64,000 nt of DNA from Lysobacter oculi (GTDB taxonomy: Bacteria; Pseudomonadota; Gammaproteobacteria; Xanthomonadales; Xanthomonadaceae). The translations under genes and the position numbers were made by a program. The DNA is taken from NCBI RefSeq assembly GCF_003293695.1, contig NZ_CP029556.1, positions 1,002,001 through 1,066,000 of the forward strand. The letters are read 5' to 3'. Below the pieces are notes generated by a model. The model saw only the letters and a program-made list of their open reading frames with translations, made no database searches and had not been told where the DNA came from. Below, one piece after another: positions 1 to 9,132 of the stretch (the stretch's first letter is position 1; each line of letters opens with the position of its first letter).

Positions 1-94
1 CGTTGACGATCAGCAGGACCTTCCCTTCGAACTCGCGCAGGCTGCGGTCGCGGCCCTCGATGTCGAGAGCGTTGAAGTCGAACGCGGTGGTCAC
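1..94 (-). CDS. Glutathione peroxidase, N-terminal fragment (runs off the window)
   Basis: Thirty-one codons are visible, reading leftward from a GTG at 94-92 and cut by the window edge. The peptide has the opening beta-hairpin of the glutathione peroxidase/BtuE family: an aromatic start, then DIEG, a short linker, and KVLLIVN. In full-length members this is followed by the VAS(K/R)CG motif holding the peroxidatic Cys, which lies outside the window. The family reduces hydroperoxides with thioredoxin or glutathione. The GTG overlaps the TGA of the upstream amidohydrolase (GTGA), so the two genes are probably translationally coupled. The family call rests on the N terminus only. Confidence 0.75.
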   Translation of the reverse strand, partial: MTTAFDFNALDIEGRDRSLREFEGKVLLIVN

Positions 95-2178
95 TTGGCC
101 GCCGCCTGCGACACCGGGCGCACCGGCTCGGCGAAGGGCTTGATGCCGAGTTCGGTGTGGATCTCGCTGGGGTAGTAGATGACGTCGCCCTTGATCACCG
201 TGGCCACCTTGCGGAGGTCGCTGATGTTCGTGGTCGGGTCGCCATCGACCAGGATCAGATCGGCGGTCTTGCCCGCTTCCACCGAACCCAGCGTCTTGTC
301 CACGTAGGAGTACTTCGCGCCGTTGCGGGTGGCGATCTGCAGCACTTCGGCGGGGGTCAGCCCGGCCTGCACGTACAGCTCCAGCTCGCGCAGCAGCGCG
401 AATCCGGGCACGTCGTCGGTGCCAGCCACCAGCGGCACACCGGCGCGGTACAGGCGTGCGGTGAAGTCGCCCAGTTTGTCGGTCGACTGGCGGAAGCGCG
501 CGGCGGTGGCGTCATCCGGGATCTCCAGCTGGGCGACCTTGCCGGTGCGCACCACGCTCGGCGGCAGGTGGTCCTCCACCCCCACGAAGGAAGCCGACTG
601 CTGGCCGTTGCGCTGGGCCAGGAACTGGAACGCGGTCAGGGTGGGATCGATGACGATCTGCTTCTTCGCCAGCATGGCGATGTAGTCCTGCACCGGCTTG
701 GCATCGAAATCCATCCCGGCCACTTCGCGTGCCGGCAGGTAGAAGCGCTCCAGCGTGCGGGTGTCGGTATCGGGCTTGACCAGGAAGTTGAGCAGCACCT
801 GATTGATGTGCTGGATCTCGTCGTAGCCGGCATCCACCGCGTCCTGCGCACGCAGGTACACCGGGATGTGGCCGCTGACCCGCAGGCCCTTGCCGTGCGC
901 ATAGGCCACGGTGTCCTTGAGGATGGCCTTGGGGAAGGAGTTGTAGATCTTGATCTACGGGTAGCCGTGTTCGGCGTACCAGTCCACGGCTTTCTTCGCG
1001 CCGGCCAGGTCCTTGACGACAAAGCCGTTGCGGGCCGACATCGGGCTTTCGCCTTCAAGGAAACCGGCGGCGACGATGCGCGGCATCAGCAACGAACCGT
1101 CGCGCTCCATCCGCATGGTTTCCTGCAGGGTGGCGTTGTCGTTGCCCATGTCGCGCACGCTGGTCACGCCGGCGGCGATGTCCAGCCCGCCGCTCCAGCG
1201 GTCCATGTGCGCGTGCATGTCGAACAGGCCCGGCATCAGCACGCGGCCGCCGCCATCCAACGTCTGCTGGATGCCGAGGTGGTCGTCCATGGTCTGGCCG
1301 TGGTCGGCGCTGGACCAGTCACCGGCGCCGACGCGGACGATTTTGCCGTCGCGGATCAGCACCGAGCTGGGCGCCGAAAGCGTGGCGGTGGCGCTGTCGA
1401 ACACGCGCACGTTGTGGATCAGCGTGGCGCCGCTGATGCGATGGGCCATGCGGGTCTGCAGGTCGAGCAGCGCCTTGGACTCCGCCGCCTTCTGGCGCGT
1501 TTCCATGGCGCCGGCGTTGGCCTGCCAGCCCTCTTCCACCATCTGCATCCAGCCGGGCGCGATGAAGCCGAAGAAGCGCGGCTTGGGGTCGTCGGTGATC
1601 CAGACATAGGTGGGGGTGAAGCCGAAGCCGGTCAGCTGCATCAGCCGGACGGGCTGCGACTGGCCGTTGCGGCTGACCGGCATGCGGTCGATCTCGCGCA
1701 TCTTCAGCGTGCCGTGCGGGATCAGCGCCACGCTGCCTTCGGGGTTGGCGGCCATGGCCTGCACCAGCGCGGAGAACGTGCCGAAGCCGTCGTTGAGCGG
1801 CGCATAGAAGGCGCCCTTCACCAGCGGCTGGTCGCCGGTGTCGATGCCGGAGTTCCAGGTGGCGCGGCCATCGACCGCGTCGTAGCGCTCGTCCACCTTG
1901 GCGCCGAAGGTGGTCTTGCCGCTCACGTGGTAGTGGCGGAAGCCGCCATCGGGCAGGAAGGAGAATTCCTCCTTCAGCTCCGGCCCGCGGCCGTTGTCCT
2001 TGAAGTAGTACTCGCTGCGCGAGACGCCGTCATCGCCGGTGGTCACGCTGTGGTGGCCGGCCTGCTTGCCGCCATCGACCAGCATCACGTACCTGACGGT
2101 GCTGGCGGCGAAGGCCGGGAGCGCGAGCAGCCCGGCGGCGATGGCCAGCCCGGCACCTATCCGATGGAACATCCCCAT
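91..2178 (-). pseudogene. Secreted metal-dependent amidohydrolase interrupted by an in-frame TAG codon
   Basis: One reading frame runs from the ATG at 2178 to the TGA at 91-93 (696 codons including the stop) but has a TAG at codon 408 (955-957). Both sides belong to the same amidohydrolase. Before the stop are a signal peptide (residues 1-24), a unique N-terminal region and the metal-binding HxH (residues 322/324, in DMHAHMDRW). After it come IKIYNS, whose Lys is normally carboxylated, then His in VSGHIP, His in EIQHIN and Asp in AGTDD. Relatives generally have Gln before IKIYNS, so CAG to TAG is the simplest explanation. Without readthrough the 407-aa product lacks most metal ligands and should be inactive. 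The second half has no good start of its own (first ATG at 909). Family members act as exported Xaa-Pro dipeptidase or imidazolonepropionase-like hydrolases; the exact substrate is unknown. Confidence 0.85.
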
Positions 2179-2247
2179 GACATACCCCGAGTCTGCGTGG
2201 AGGCCCGAGTCTATGCCCGCCGCGTGGCCGCTGCCTGTCGCGGGGCA

Positions 2248-2276
2248 GCAAAAGGCCCGGACATGCCGGGCCTTCT
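2248..2276 (-). terminator. Rho-independent terminator after the CBS-domain gene
   Basis: A perfect 9-bp stem (AAGGCCCGG at 2252-2260, CCGGGCCTT at 2266-2274) with a 5-nt loop is followed on the minus strand by TTTTGC. It lies 24 nt past the stop of the CBS-domain gene and separates it from the amidohydrolase. Confidence 0.75.
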
Positions 2277-2299
2277 GTATGGGGCGGATGGGCCGGGGA

Positions 2300-2731
2300 T
2301 CAGGACTTGCGGCCGGGCTCCGAGACTTCCTTGACCACCTGGGCGGTGGCCTCGTTCTTGCCGGCCAGCGCCAGGTCGGCCAGCGCGGCCACGCCGGCCA
2401 GCTTGCCGTCGCCGTCCACCACGATGACGCGGCGGATCTTCTCCGCCTCCATCACACAGGTGGCGTCGTACAGGCTGGTGGCATCGGTGACGGTCTTGAT
2501 GGGGGATGTCATGGCGTCGCAGGCGCAGGCGGCGGAGGCGTCCTTGCCGGCGGCGACCACGCGGGTGGTGATGTCGCGGTCGGTCACGGTGCCGACCGGC
2601 TTGTTGTCGGCATCGACCACCGGGATCATCCCGCAGTCGTTGTCGATCATCATCTGGGCCACGTCCTTGAGCGGGGTGTTCTCCCGGCAGCAGCAGGGAT
2701 TGGCGGTCATGACGCTGGTGATATCGGCCAT
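2300..2731 (-). CDS. CBS-domain pair protein (143 aa)
   Basis: A cytosolic protein made almost entirely of two CBS motifs (about residues 8-60 and 72-125), forming one Bateman module. VGTVTDRDITTR and LAGVAALADLAL are the typical strand-helix ends that contact adenosyl ligands. Stand-alone proteins like this usually sense AMP, ATP or SAM and regulate a partner. Cysteines cluster at PCCC near the N terminus and at CAC in the middle; related stand-alone CBS proteins also carry some here. The start at 2731 has GGAGA 8 nt upstream. It is divergent from the M3 peptidase and ends in its own terminator. The ligand and partner cannot be read from sequence. Confidence 0.85.
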   Translation of the reverse strand: MADITSVMTANPCCCRENTPLKDVAQMMIDNDCGMIPVVDADNKPVGTVTDRDITTRVVAAGKDASAACACDAMTSPIKTVTDATSLYDATCVMEAEKIRRVIVVDGDGKLAGVAALADLALAGKNEATAQVVKEVSEPGRKS

Positions 2732-2899
2732 TTGGGCTCTCCAGGTGGGGGTGGCCCGCAGCTTCGGCCGCGCATGGTTGGCGGCGCGTGAACACCGTTC
2801 CCGTTCGTTCATCCGCCCCGGTCGCGCCAACCTCTGGCAGGGGGTGGGGATGGCGGGATGCGCTACCCTGACGGTTTCACGAATGCAGAGGTAGCCCCG

Positions 2900-5110
2900 A
2901 TGTCGCATCGCCCCACCCGCCGCCTGCTCGCCAGCGCGCTGACGCTGGCCCTGTCCACCACGCTCGCCGCCTGCGCCACCTCCCCGGCTCCGGCCGCGGA
3001 AGGCGCCGCCGCCCCGTCCGAGGCCGCTCCCATGCCCGCCGCCAATCCCTTCTTCGCGCCCAGCACGCTGCAGTGGCAGTACCCGCAGTTCGACAAGATC
3101 AAGGACGGCGACTTCGCCCCGGCCTTCGACCGCGGCATGGCCGACCAGAAGGCTGAGATCGACGCCATCGCCAAGAACCCCGAAGCCGCCACCTTCGACA
3201 ACACCATCGTGGCGATGGAGCGCACCGGCCAGCTGCTGGGCCGCGCCACCTCCGTGTTCTTCAACCTGTCCAGCGCCGACACCAACGACGCCCGCGAGAA
3301 GATCCGCTCCGACTACGCGCCGAAGTTCTCGGCCCACCGCGACGCGATCTACCTCAACGACGCGTTGTTCGCGCGGGTGAAGTCGGTCTACGACAACCGG
3401 GCGAAGGCAGGCCTGGATGCCGAAAGCCTGCGCCTGGTCGAGAAGTACTACGACGACTTCGTCCGGGCCGGCGCCAACCTGACGCCGGAGCAGAAGGAAC
3501 GCGTCAAGGCGATCAACAGCGAGATGGCCACCCTCACCACCAAGTTCAGCCAGAACGTGCTGGCCGAGGTGAATGATTCCGCGGTGGTCGTGGACAGCCG
3601 CGATGAACTGGCCGGCCTCAGCGACGAACAGATCCAGGTGCTCGCCGATGCCGCCAAGGCCAAGGGCCAGGAAGGCAAGTACCGCATCGCCCTGCTCAAC
3701 ACCACCGGCCAGCCGCTGCTGGGCCAGCTGGAGAACCGTGCCCTGCGCGAGCGCATCATGAAGGCCTCGCTGGCGCGTGGCAGCCGCGGCAACCAGTGGG
3801 ACAACCGCGATATCGTCTCGCGCGTGGCCAAGCTGCGTGCCGAGCGCGCGGCGATCATGGGCTACCCGAACTACGCCGCCTACGCGCTGGCCGACGAGAC
3901 CGCCAAGAACCCTGAAGCGGTGAACAGGATGCTGTCGCAGCTCGCGCCCGCCGCCGTCGCCAATGCCCGCAAGGAAGGCGCCAAGCTGCAGGCGATGATC
4001 GACCGCGAGCAGAAGGCCAAGGGCCAGCCCGGCTTCAAGCTGCAACCGTGGGACTGGGACTTCTACACCGAGAAGGTGCGCAAGGCCGAGTACGACTTCG
4101 ACGAATCCCAGCTCAAGCCCTACCTCGAATTGAACAATGTGCTGGAAAAGGGCGTGTTCAAGTTCGTCGGCGATTTCTACGGCGTGACCTTCAAGGCGCG
4201 TCCCGACCTGCCGACCTACCACCCCGACGTCAAGGCGTACGAGGCCTTCAACGCCGACGGCTCGCCGCTGGCGCTGGTGCTGGTGGACCCCTACGCGCGC
4301 CCGTCCAAGCGCGGTGGCGCGTGGATGAGCTCCTACGTGGACCAGTCCGGCCTGCTGGGCACGCACCCGGTGGTGGCCTTCCACCTCAACATCACCAAGC
4401 CGAGCGAAGGCAAGCCGGCGCTGATGACCTGGGATGACGTCAACACCTCGTTCCACGAGTTCGGCCATGTCCTGCACGGCATGTTCTCGGATGTGAAGTA
4501 CCCGTACTTCTCCGGCACCAACGTGCCGCGCGACTTCGTGGAGTTCCCGTCGCAGGTGCACGAGATGGGCGCGACCTGGCCGTCGGTGCTGTCGAGCTAT
4601 GCCGTGCACTGGCAGACCGGCGAGGCGATGCCGAAGGCGCTGCTGGACAAGGTGCTGGCGGCGGACCAGTTCAACCAAGGCTTCGCCACCACCGAGTACC
4701 TGGGTGCCGCCCTGCTCGACCAGGCCTACCACCAGGTGCCGGCCGCGCAGCTGCCGGACGCCGCCGGCATCCTCGGCTACGAAGCCGATGCCCTGAAGCG
4801 CGTCGGGCTGGATTACGCCGCCGTGCCGCCGCGCTACCGCACCAACTACTTCAGCCACATCATGGGTGGCTACGCGGCCGGCTATTACGCCTACATCTGG
4901 TCGGAAGTGCTCGACGCCACCACCGTCGCCTGGATCAAGTCGCATGGCGGCCTGACCCGCGCCAACGGCGACCGCTTCCGCCAGACCCTGCTCTCGCGGG
5001 GCGGCAGCAAGGATGCGCTGCAGCTGTTCCGCGACTTCTCCGGCCAGGAACCCGAGATCAAGTACCTGCTCGAGCGCCGTGGCCTGACCGCCACCCCGAA
5101 GAAGCGCTGA
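2900..5110 (+). CDS. dcp: M3-family metallopeptidase lipoprotein (dipeptidyl carboxypeptidase Dcp-like)
   Basis: A 736-aa zinc peptidase of the thimet oligopeptidase/Dcp family. The catalytic HEFGH is at residues 519-523, in the setting SFHEFGHVLHGMF, with the downstream Glu region following. Dcp removes dipeptides from C termini of short peptides. The chosen ATG at 2900 follows AGAGG and begins a lipoprotein signal with lipobox LAAC (Cys near residue 24), then a Pro/Ala-rich linker, so the enzyme is probably anchored in the periplasm. An upstream in-frame ATG at 2858 would put 14 charged residues ahead of the signal and is unlikely. A terminator follows the stop. Confidence 0.92.
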   Translation: MSHRPTRRLLASALTLALSTTLAACATSPAPAAEGAAAPSEAAPMPAANPFFAPSTLQWQYPQFDKIKDGDFAPAFDRGMADQKAEIDAIAKNPEAATFDNTIVAMERTGQLLGRATSVFFNLSSADTNDAREKIRSDYAPKFSAHRDAIYLNDALFARVKSVYDNRAKAGLDAESLRLVEKYYDDFVRAGANLTPEQKERVKAINSEMATLTTKFSQNVLAEVNDSAVVVDSRDELAGLSDEQIQVLADAAKAKGQEGKYRIALLNTTGQPLLGQLENRALRERIMKASLARGSRGNQWDNRDIVSRVAKLRAERAAIMGYPNYAAYALADETAKNPEAVNRMLSQLAPAAVANARKEGAKLQAMIDREQKAKGQPGFKLQPWDWDFYTEKVRKAEYDFDESQLKPYLELNNVLEKGVFKFVGDFYGVTFKARPDLPTYHPDVKAYEAFNADGSPLALVLVDPYARPSKRGGAWMSSYVDQSGLLGTHPVVAFHLNITKPSEGKPALMTWDDVNTSFHEFGHVLHGMFSDVKYPYFSGTNVPRDFVEFPSQVHEMGATWPSVLSSYAVHWQTGEAMPKALLDKVLAADQFNQGFATTEYLGAALLDQAYHQVPAAQLPDAAGILGYEADALKRVGLDYAAVPPRYRTNYFSHIMGGYAAGYYAYIWSEVLDATTVAWIKSHGGLTRANGDRFRQTLLSRGGSKDALQLFRDFSGQEPEIKYLLERRGLTATPKKR

Positions 5111-5118
5111 TCCCCACC

Positions 5119-5151
5119 ACCGCCCCGCGCCTGACAGCCGGGGCGGTTTCC
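5119..5151 (+). terminator. Rho-independent terminator after the M3 peptidase
   Basis: ACCGCCCCG (5119-5127) pairs perfectly with CGGGGCGGT (5139-5147) across an 11-nt loop, followed by TTTCCC. It sits just after the peptidase stop and before the transsulfuration pair. Confidence 0.7.
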
Positions 5152-5172
5152 CAACTGCTCCCGGAAAGATCC

Positions 5173-6549
5173 ATGTCCGTCCATTCCTCGGTGTTGTCGC
5201 TGATCGGCAACACACCCATCGTCGAAGCCCACCACCTCGACACCGGCCCGTGCCGGCTGTTTCTCAAGCTGGAAAACCACAACCCCGGCGGCTCCATCAA
5301 GGACCGCATCGGCGTGTCGATGATCGAGGCCGCGGAGAAGCGCGGCGACCTCAAGCCCGGCGCCACGCTGGTCGAAGGCACCGCGGGCAATACCGGCCTC
5401 GGCCTGGCGCTGGTCGCCCGGCAGAAGGGCTACAAGCTGATCCTGGTCGTGCCCGACAAGATGAGCCGCGAGAAGATCTTCAACCTCAAGGCGATGGGCG
5501 CGCAGGTGGTGCTGACCCGCTCGGATGTCGCCAAGGGCCACCCCGAGTACTACCAGGACCTGGCCAAGTCGATCGCCGACGAGACGCCGGGCGCCTACTT
5601 CATCAACCAGTTCGGCAACCCCGACAACCCGGCCGCGCACGAGTTCGGCACCGGCCCGGAAATCCTCTCGCAGATGGCCGACGTGGGTGGGCTGGATGCC
5701 ATCGTCTTCGGCTGCGGCAGCTCCGGCACCATGACCGGCCTGTCGCGTTGCTTCGCCGAGCAGTCGCCCGGCACCGAGCTTGTGCTGGCCGACCCGGTCG
5801 GTTCGATCCTTGAGGAATACATCAACCGCGGCACGCTGGCGGACAAGTCGGCGAGCTGGATGGTGGAAGGCATCGGCGAGGATTTCCTGCCCGGCATCTC
5901 CGATTTCAGCCGGGTCAAGCAGGCCTACGCGATCAGCGACCGCGAGAGCTTCCAGACCGCGCGCACGCTGCTGGAAGCCGAAGGCATCCTCGGCGGTTCG
6001 TCCACCGGCACCCTGCTGGCCGCCGCGCTGCGCTACTGCCGTGAGCAGACCACGCCGAAGAACGTGCTGACCTTCGTCTGCGACACCGGCAACAAGTACC
6101 TGTCGAAGATGTACAACGACGACTGGATGCGCGACAACGGCTTCACCGAGCGCGAGCAGTTCGGCGACCTGCGCGATCTCATCCTGCGCCCGTACAGCAA
6201 CCGCGACACGGTGGTGGTCAAGCCCGACGACCTGCTGCTGACCGCGTACCAGCGCATGAAGCTCTACGACATCTCCCAGCTGCCGGTGATGGACGGCGAC
6301 CGCATCGTCGGCATGGTCGACGAGAGCGACGTACTGCTGCACGTCTACGGCGACGAATCGCGCTTCCGCGAGCCGGTGTCCTCGGCGATGGTCAAGAAGC
6401 TGGACGCGCTCGACGTCAAGGCGCCCATCGAAGCCCTGCTGCCGGTGTTCGACCGCGGCCATGTCGCCATCGTCAACGACGGCGAACGCTTCCTTGGCCT
6501 GATCACCCGCATCGACCTCCTCAACTACCTGCGCCGTCGCGTCGCCTGA
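5173..6549 (+). CDS. cbs: Cystathionine beta-synthase (PLP fold plus CBS domains)
   Basis: A 458-aa cytosolic enzyme with a fold-type II PLP domain (residues about 1-325) and a C-terminal CBS pair (about 340-455). The PLP lysine is K43 in GGSIKDRIG; the phosphate-binding loop EGTAGNTG and the GSSGT motif are present. It condenses serine with homocysteine to cystathionine, the first step of reverse transsulfuration. The C-terminal CBS pair resembles the regulatory region of eukaryotic CBS; whether SAM binds here is inference. It lies 27 nt ahead of the gamma-lyase and is surely cotranscribed with it. Cysteine synthase is the alternative, but the CBS tail and the partner gene favour CBS. Confidence 0.92.
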   Translation: MSVHSSVLSLIGNTPIVEAHHLDTGPCRLFLKLENHNPGGSIKDRIGVSMIEAAEKRGDLKPGATLVEGTAGNTGLGLALVARQKGYKLILVVPDKMSREKIFNLKAMGAQVVLTRSDVAKGHPEYYQDLAKSIADETPGAYFINQFGNPDNPAAHEFGTGPEILSQMADVGGLDAIVFGCGSSGTMTGLSRCFAEQSPGTELVLADPVGSILEEYINRGTLADKSASWMVEGIGEDFLPGISDFSRVKQAYAISDRESFQTARTLLEAEGILGGSSTGTLLAAALRYCREQTTPKNVLTFVCDTGNKYLSKMYNDDWMRDNGFTEREQFGDLRDLILRPYSNRDTVVVKPDDLLLTAYQRMKLYDISQLPVMDGDRIVGMVDESDVLLHVYGDESRFREPVSSAMVKKLDALDVKAPIEALLPVFDRGHVAIVNDGERFLGLITRIDLLNYLRRRVA

Positions 6550-6576
6550 CGCACGCCGCCACCCGAAAAGAACGTC

Positions 6577-7743
6577 ATGTCGAAGAACAACCCGAACTGG
6601 AAACCCGGCACCATCGCCATCCACGGCGGCCAGAAAGTCGATCCCTCCACCGGCGCGGTGATGCCGCCGATCTACGCCACCAGCACCTACGCGCAGTCCA
6701 GCCCCGGCGTGCACCAGGGCTTCGAATATTCGCGCAGCCACAACCCGACCCGGTTCGCCTGGGAACGCGGCGCGGCGGCCATCGAGGGCGGCACCCGCGG
6801 CTTCGCTTTCGCCTCCGGGCTGGCGGCCACGTCCACCGTGCTGGAACTGCTGGATTCCGGCGACCACGTGGTGGCGATGGACGACCTGTACGGCGGCAGC
6901 TACCGGCTGTTCGAACGCGTGCGCAGGCGCAGCGCCAACCTCGACTTCAGCTACGTCGACATGACCGATCCGGCCACCATCCGCGCCGCGATCAAGCCGA
7001 ACACCCGGATGCTTTGGGTGGAAACGCCGACCAACCCGACGCTCAAGATCGTCGATCTGGAAGCCGTCGCCGCCATCGCCCGCGAACACGGACTGCTGAT
7101 GGTGGTGGACAACACCTTCGCCTCGCCCATCGTGCAGCGGCCGCTGGCGCTGGGCGCCGACATCGTCATGCACTCGGCCACCAAATATCTCAACGGCCAC
7201 TCCGACATGGTCGGCGGCATGCTGGTGGTCGGCGACAACGCGGAACTGGCGGACAAGCTCGCCTTCCTGCAGAACTCCATCGGTGGCGTGCAGGGCCCGT
7301 TCGACAGCTTCCTCGCCCTGCGCGGGCTGAAGACGCTGCATCTGCGCATGCAGGCGCACAACGCCAACGCGCTGGCACTGGCGCAGTGGCTGGAAGGCCA
7401 GGCGGGGGTCGAGCGCGTGCTCTATCCGGGCCTGCCCTCGCATCCGCAGCATGAACTGGCGAAGCGGCAGATGGCCGGCTTCGGCGGGATCATTTCGGTG
7501 TATCTGGATGGCGGCTTCGACGCGGCCAAGCGTTTCTGCGAGCGGCTGGAGGTCTTCACCCTGGCCGAGTCACTGGGCGGCGTGGAAAGCCTCGCCAACC
7601 ACCCGGCAGTGATGACGCATGCCAGCGTGCCGGCCGAGCGCCGCGCCGAGATCGGCATCGGCGACAACCTGGTCCGCCTGAGCGTGGGTGTGGAGGATGT
7701 CGAGGACCTGCGCGCCGACCTGGCGCACGCGCTGGCCCGCTGA
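6577..7743 (+). CDS. Cystathionine gamma-lyase / gamma-synthase (PLP, Cys/Met metabolism)
   Basis: A 388-aa PLP enzyme of the Cys/Met metabolism family. The PLP lysine is K203 in HSATKYLNGHSD; the cofactor stacking and phosphate residues (YSR near residue 52, ASGLAA near 79) are present. Next to a cystathionine beta-synthase it most likely cleaves cystathionine to cysteine, 2-oxobutyrate and ammonia. Gamma-lyases and gamma-synthases are hard to separate by sequence, so the second activity cannot be excluded. It has an AAAGAA-type ribosome site and the usual family length. Confidence 0.88.
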   Translation: MSKNNPNWKPGTIAIHGGQKVDPSTGAVMPPIYATSTYAQSSPGVHQGFEYSRSHNPTRFAWERGAAAIEGGTRGFAFASGLAATSTVLELLDSGDHVVAMDDLYGGSYRLFERVRRRSANLDFSYVDMTDPATIRAAIKPNTRMLWVETPTNPTLKIVDLEAVAAIAREHGLLMVVDNTFASPIVQRPLALGADIVMHSATKYLNGHSDMVGGMLVVGDNAELADKLAFLQNSIGGVQGPFDSFLALRGLKTLHLRMQAHNANALALAQWLEGQAGVERVLYPGLPSHPQHELAKRQMAGFGGIISVYLDGGFDAAKRFCERLEVFTLAESLGGVESLANHPAVMTHASVPAERRAEIGIGDNLVRLSVGVEDVEDLRADLAHALAR

Positions 7744-7767
7744 GGCCCTGGACGAAGCCGGCGGCGC

Positions 7768-8571
7768 TCAGCCGCCGGTGAAGCGCGCCTTGTAGGCCGG
7801 TGCCAGCCAGGGCTTGAGCACCGAAGCCGGGACGTCCACGGTCTGGGTGCCGTCCGAATACGGACCCACCTGGTAAGGCGGGAACACGAAGCGCAGCCCG
7901 AACCACTTGCCGTCGGCCGACGGGATCGGCTCGAACTGGGCGAAGCTCTGGGCATCCGGCGCGGTGCCCTGCTCGATCATGCCGGCGGCGTTCTTGACGA
8001 TCTCGGCGCGGTCTTCTTCCGGCACATCGTCCTCGACCAGGCGCTTGCCGACCTCGTCGGCCAGCTCCTTGCGGACGTAGTCGGAAATCGCCTTCCAGCC
8101 TTCCTCGCTGGTGACCAGGTCGCCGGCCTGCAGCAGGCGCTTCTCTTCGGGCAGGTAGGTGAAGCGCGCGATCAGCGGAATGCCATGGGCGCCGCCGGTG
8201 TACAGGCTGCCGTCGGCGGCGATCACGACGACGTCGGGGCGCGGGCTGATATCGGTGAAGTTGAGGCTCAGGTCGTAGGGCACGCTGCCCTGCCCGGTGG
8301 CGTCGGCTTCCTTCGCCGCCTCAAGCAGATCGTCACGGGCGGCATCGGCGTAATCGCGCAGCGCGCGGGCCAGCGGCGCATGCTGGTTGGCGACCGGCGG
8401 GAAGGTGATCCCGACCAGATACTTCGGGGTGCGCTCGATGACGTCCTTCAAGGGCGCCGACGCGGCTGCAGCGGTATTGCCCGTCGCGGTCGGCGTCGCG
8501 GGTACGTCCGCATCCTTCTGGCAGGCGCCGATGCAAAGGGCCAGGAGGGTGACGGTCAGGATTCGGCGCAT
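7768..8571 (-). CDS. Lipoprotein with RsiV-like (DUF4163/DUF3298) domain
   Basis: A 267-aa protein starting with a lipoprotein signal (lipobox IGAC, Cys near residue 17) and a Ser/Thr/Ala linker. The rest matches the DUF4163 + DUF3298 architecture: YTGGAHG in the first half and an FPPYQVGPYSDGTQ-type motif near the C terminus. In Bacillus RsiV this module binds lysozyme; in Gram-negative lipoproteins its role is unknown. It is probably periplasmic and converges with the gamma-lyase gene. No partner gene is adjacent. Confidence 0.82.
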   Translation of the reverse strand: MRRILTVTLLALCIGACQKDADVPATPTATGNTAAAASAPLKDVIERTPKYLVGITFPPVANQHAPLARALRDYADAARDDLLEAAKEADATGQGSVPYDLSLNFTDISPRPDVVVIAADGSLYTGGAHGIPLIARFTYLPEEKRLLQAGDLVTSEEGWKAISDYVRKELADEVGKRLVEDDVPEEDRAEIVKNAAGMIEQGTAPDAQSFAQFEPIPSADGKWFGLRFVFPPYQVGPYSDGTQTVDVPASVLKPWLAPAYKARFTGG

Positions 8572-8674
8572 GGACTGGGAGCTGCAACTCGGGGGAAGGG
8601 TGTGCCAGCCTAACGGGCCAAGCGTGACGGCGGAATCAGAAGCGCGCAACGATAGCGCATCAACCCCAGAAAGC

Positions 8675-8704
8675 AGAAGCCCGGCTTGCGCCGGGCTTCT
8701 TTTC
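8675..8704. terminator. Hairpin terminator between the cold-shock gene and the lipoprotein gene
   Basis: A perfect 11-bp stem (AGAAGCCCGGC at 8675-8685, GCCGGGCTTCT at 8690-8700) with loop TTGC is followed by TTTC on the plus strand. It lies 22 nt past the stop of the minus-strand cold-shock gene and probably ends that transcript. The run of T is clearer on the plus strand, so it may work both ways. Confidence 0.7.
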
Positions 8705-8725
8705 AACTTTGTCGCCGTTCTGGGA

Positions 8726-8935
8726 TCAGAGCGGCTGGACTTCGTCGGCCTGCAGGCCCTTCTGGCCCTGCACAACCTTGAACGAGACCTTCTGGCCTTC
8801 CTGCAGCGACTTGAAGCCGGTGCCCTGGATGGAACGGAAGTGCACGAACAGGTCAGCGCCGCTTTCCGGCGTGATGAAGCCGAAGCCCTTGGCGTCGTTG
8901 AACCACTTGACGGTACCGGTCTGACGATCAGACAT
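8726..8935 (-). CDS. Cold-shock domain protein (69 aa)
   Basis: A single cold-shock domain over the whole protein with both RNA-binding motifs: KGFGFI (RNP1) and LFVHF (RNP2). It binds single-stranded RNA/DNA and melts RNA structure during cold or stress. The 69-aa length is standard for CspA-type proteins. The ATG at 8935 is preceded by AAGGAG at good spacing. It has a long, hairpin-bearing leader and its own terminator, typical of a monocistronic csp gene. Confidence 0.96.
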   Translation of the reverse strand: MSDRQTGTVKWFNDAKGFGFITPESGADLFVHFRSIQGTGFKSLQEGQKVSFKVVQGQKGLQADEVQPL

Positions 8936-9080
8936 GGTGTTACTCCTTGAAACAGTTTGGATGGAAACACGGCACGTTGGCCGGACTGTCGAGCAAGGGG
9001 CAACACGCAAGCGATGGAGCGATCACACGATCAACCGCATCAGATCACAATGTCCCGTGATCCCGCTATAAACAGTTCGC
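8936..9080 (-). promoter_or_regulatory. Leader region of the cold-shock gene with an inverted repeat
   Basis: About 140 nt upstream of the cold-shock start hold no gene. GATCAC (9043-9048) and GTGATC (9057-9062) form a perfect 6-bp inverted repeat with an 8-nt loop, and a further GATCAC copy lies at 9021-9026. TTTATAGC on the minus strand just upstream (about 9066-9073) is a possible -10 element, with no clear -35. Long structured leaders are typical of cold-shock mRNAs; that this one folds so is inference. Confidence 0.4.
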
Positions 9081-9132
9081 GCACCATACACCATGTTGAT
9101 GGCGAATGTATCGACGCATTGCAGCATCCTGT

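Noticed and set aside
955..957. TAG decoded as a special amino acid (pyrrolysine or suppressor-read)
   Set aside because: No other gene here uses internal TAG; the LD-carboxypeptidase gene uses TAG as a normal stop, and no suppressor or special synthetase is visible.
2300..5215. Very long open frame (971 codons) on the minus strand opposite the M3 peptidase, plus similar long frames opposite other genes (4891-7452, 12077-14623, 157-2334)
   Set aside because: They show the composition of antisense frames in high-G+C DNA (rich in Arg, His, Gly, Val; no domain), and each lies opposite a well-supported gene. Only the CBS-domain part (2300-2731) of the first is real.
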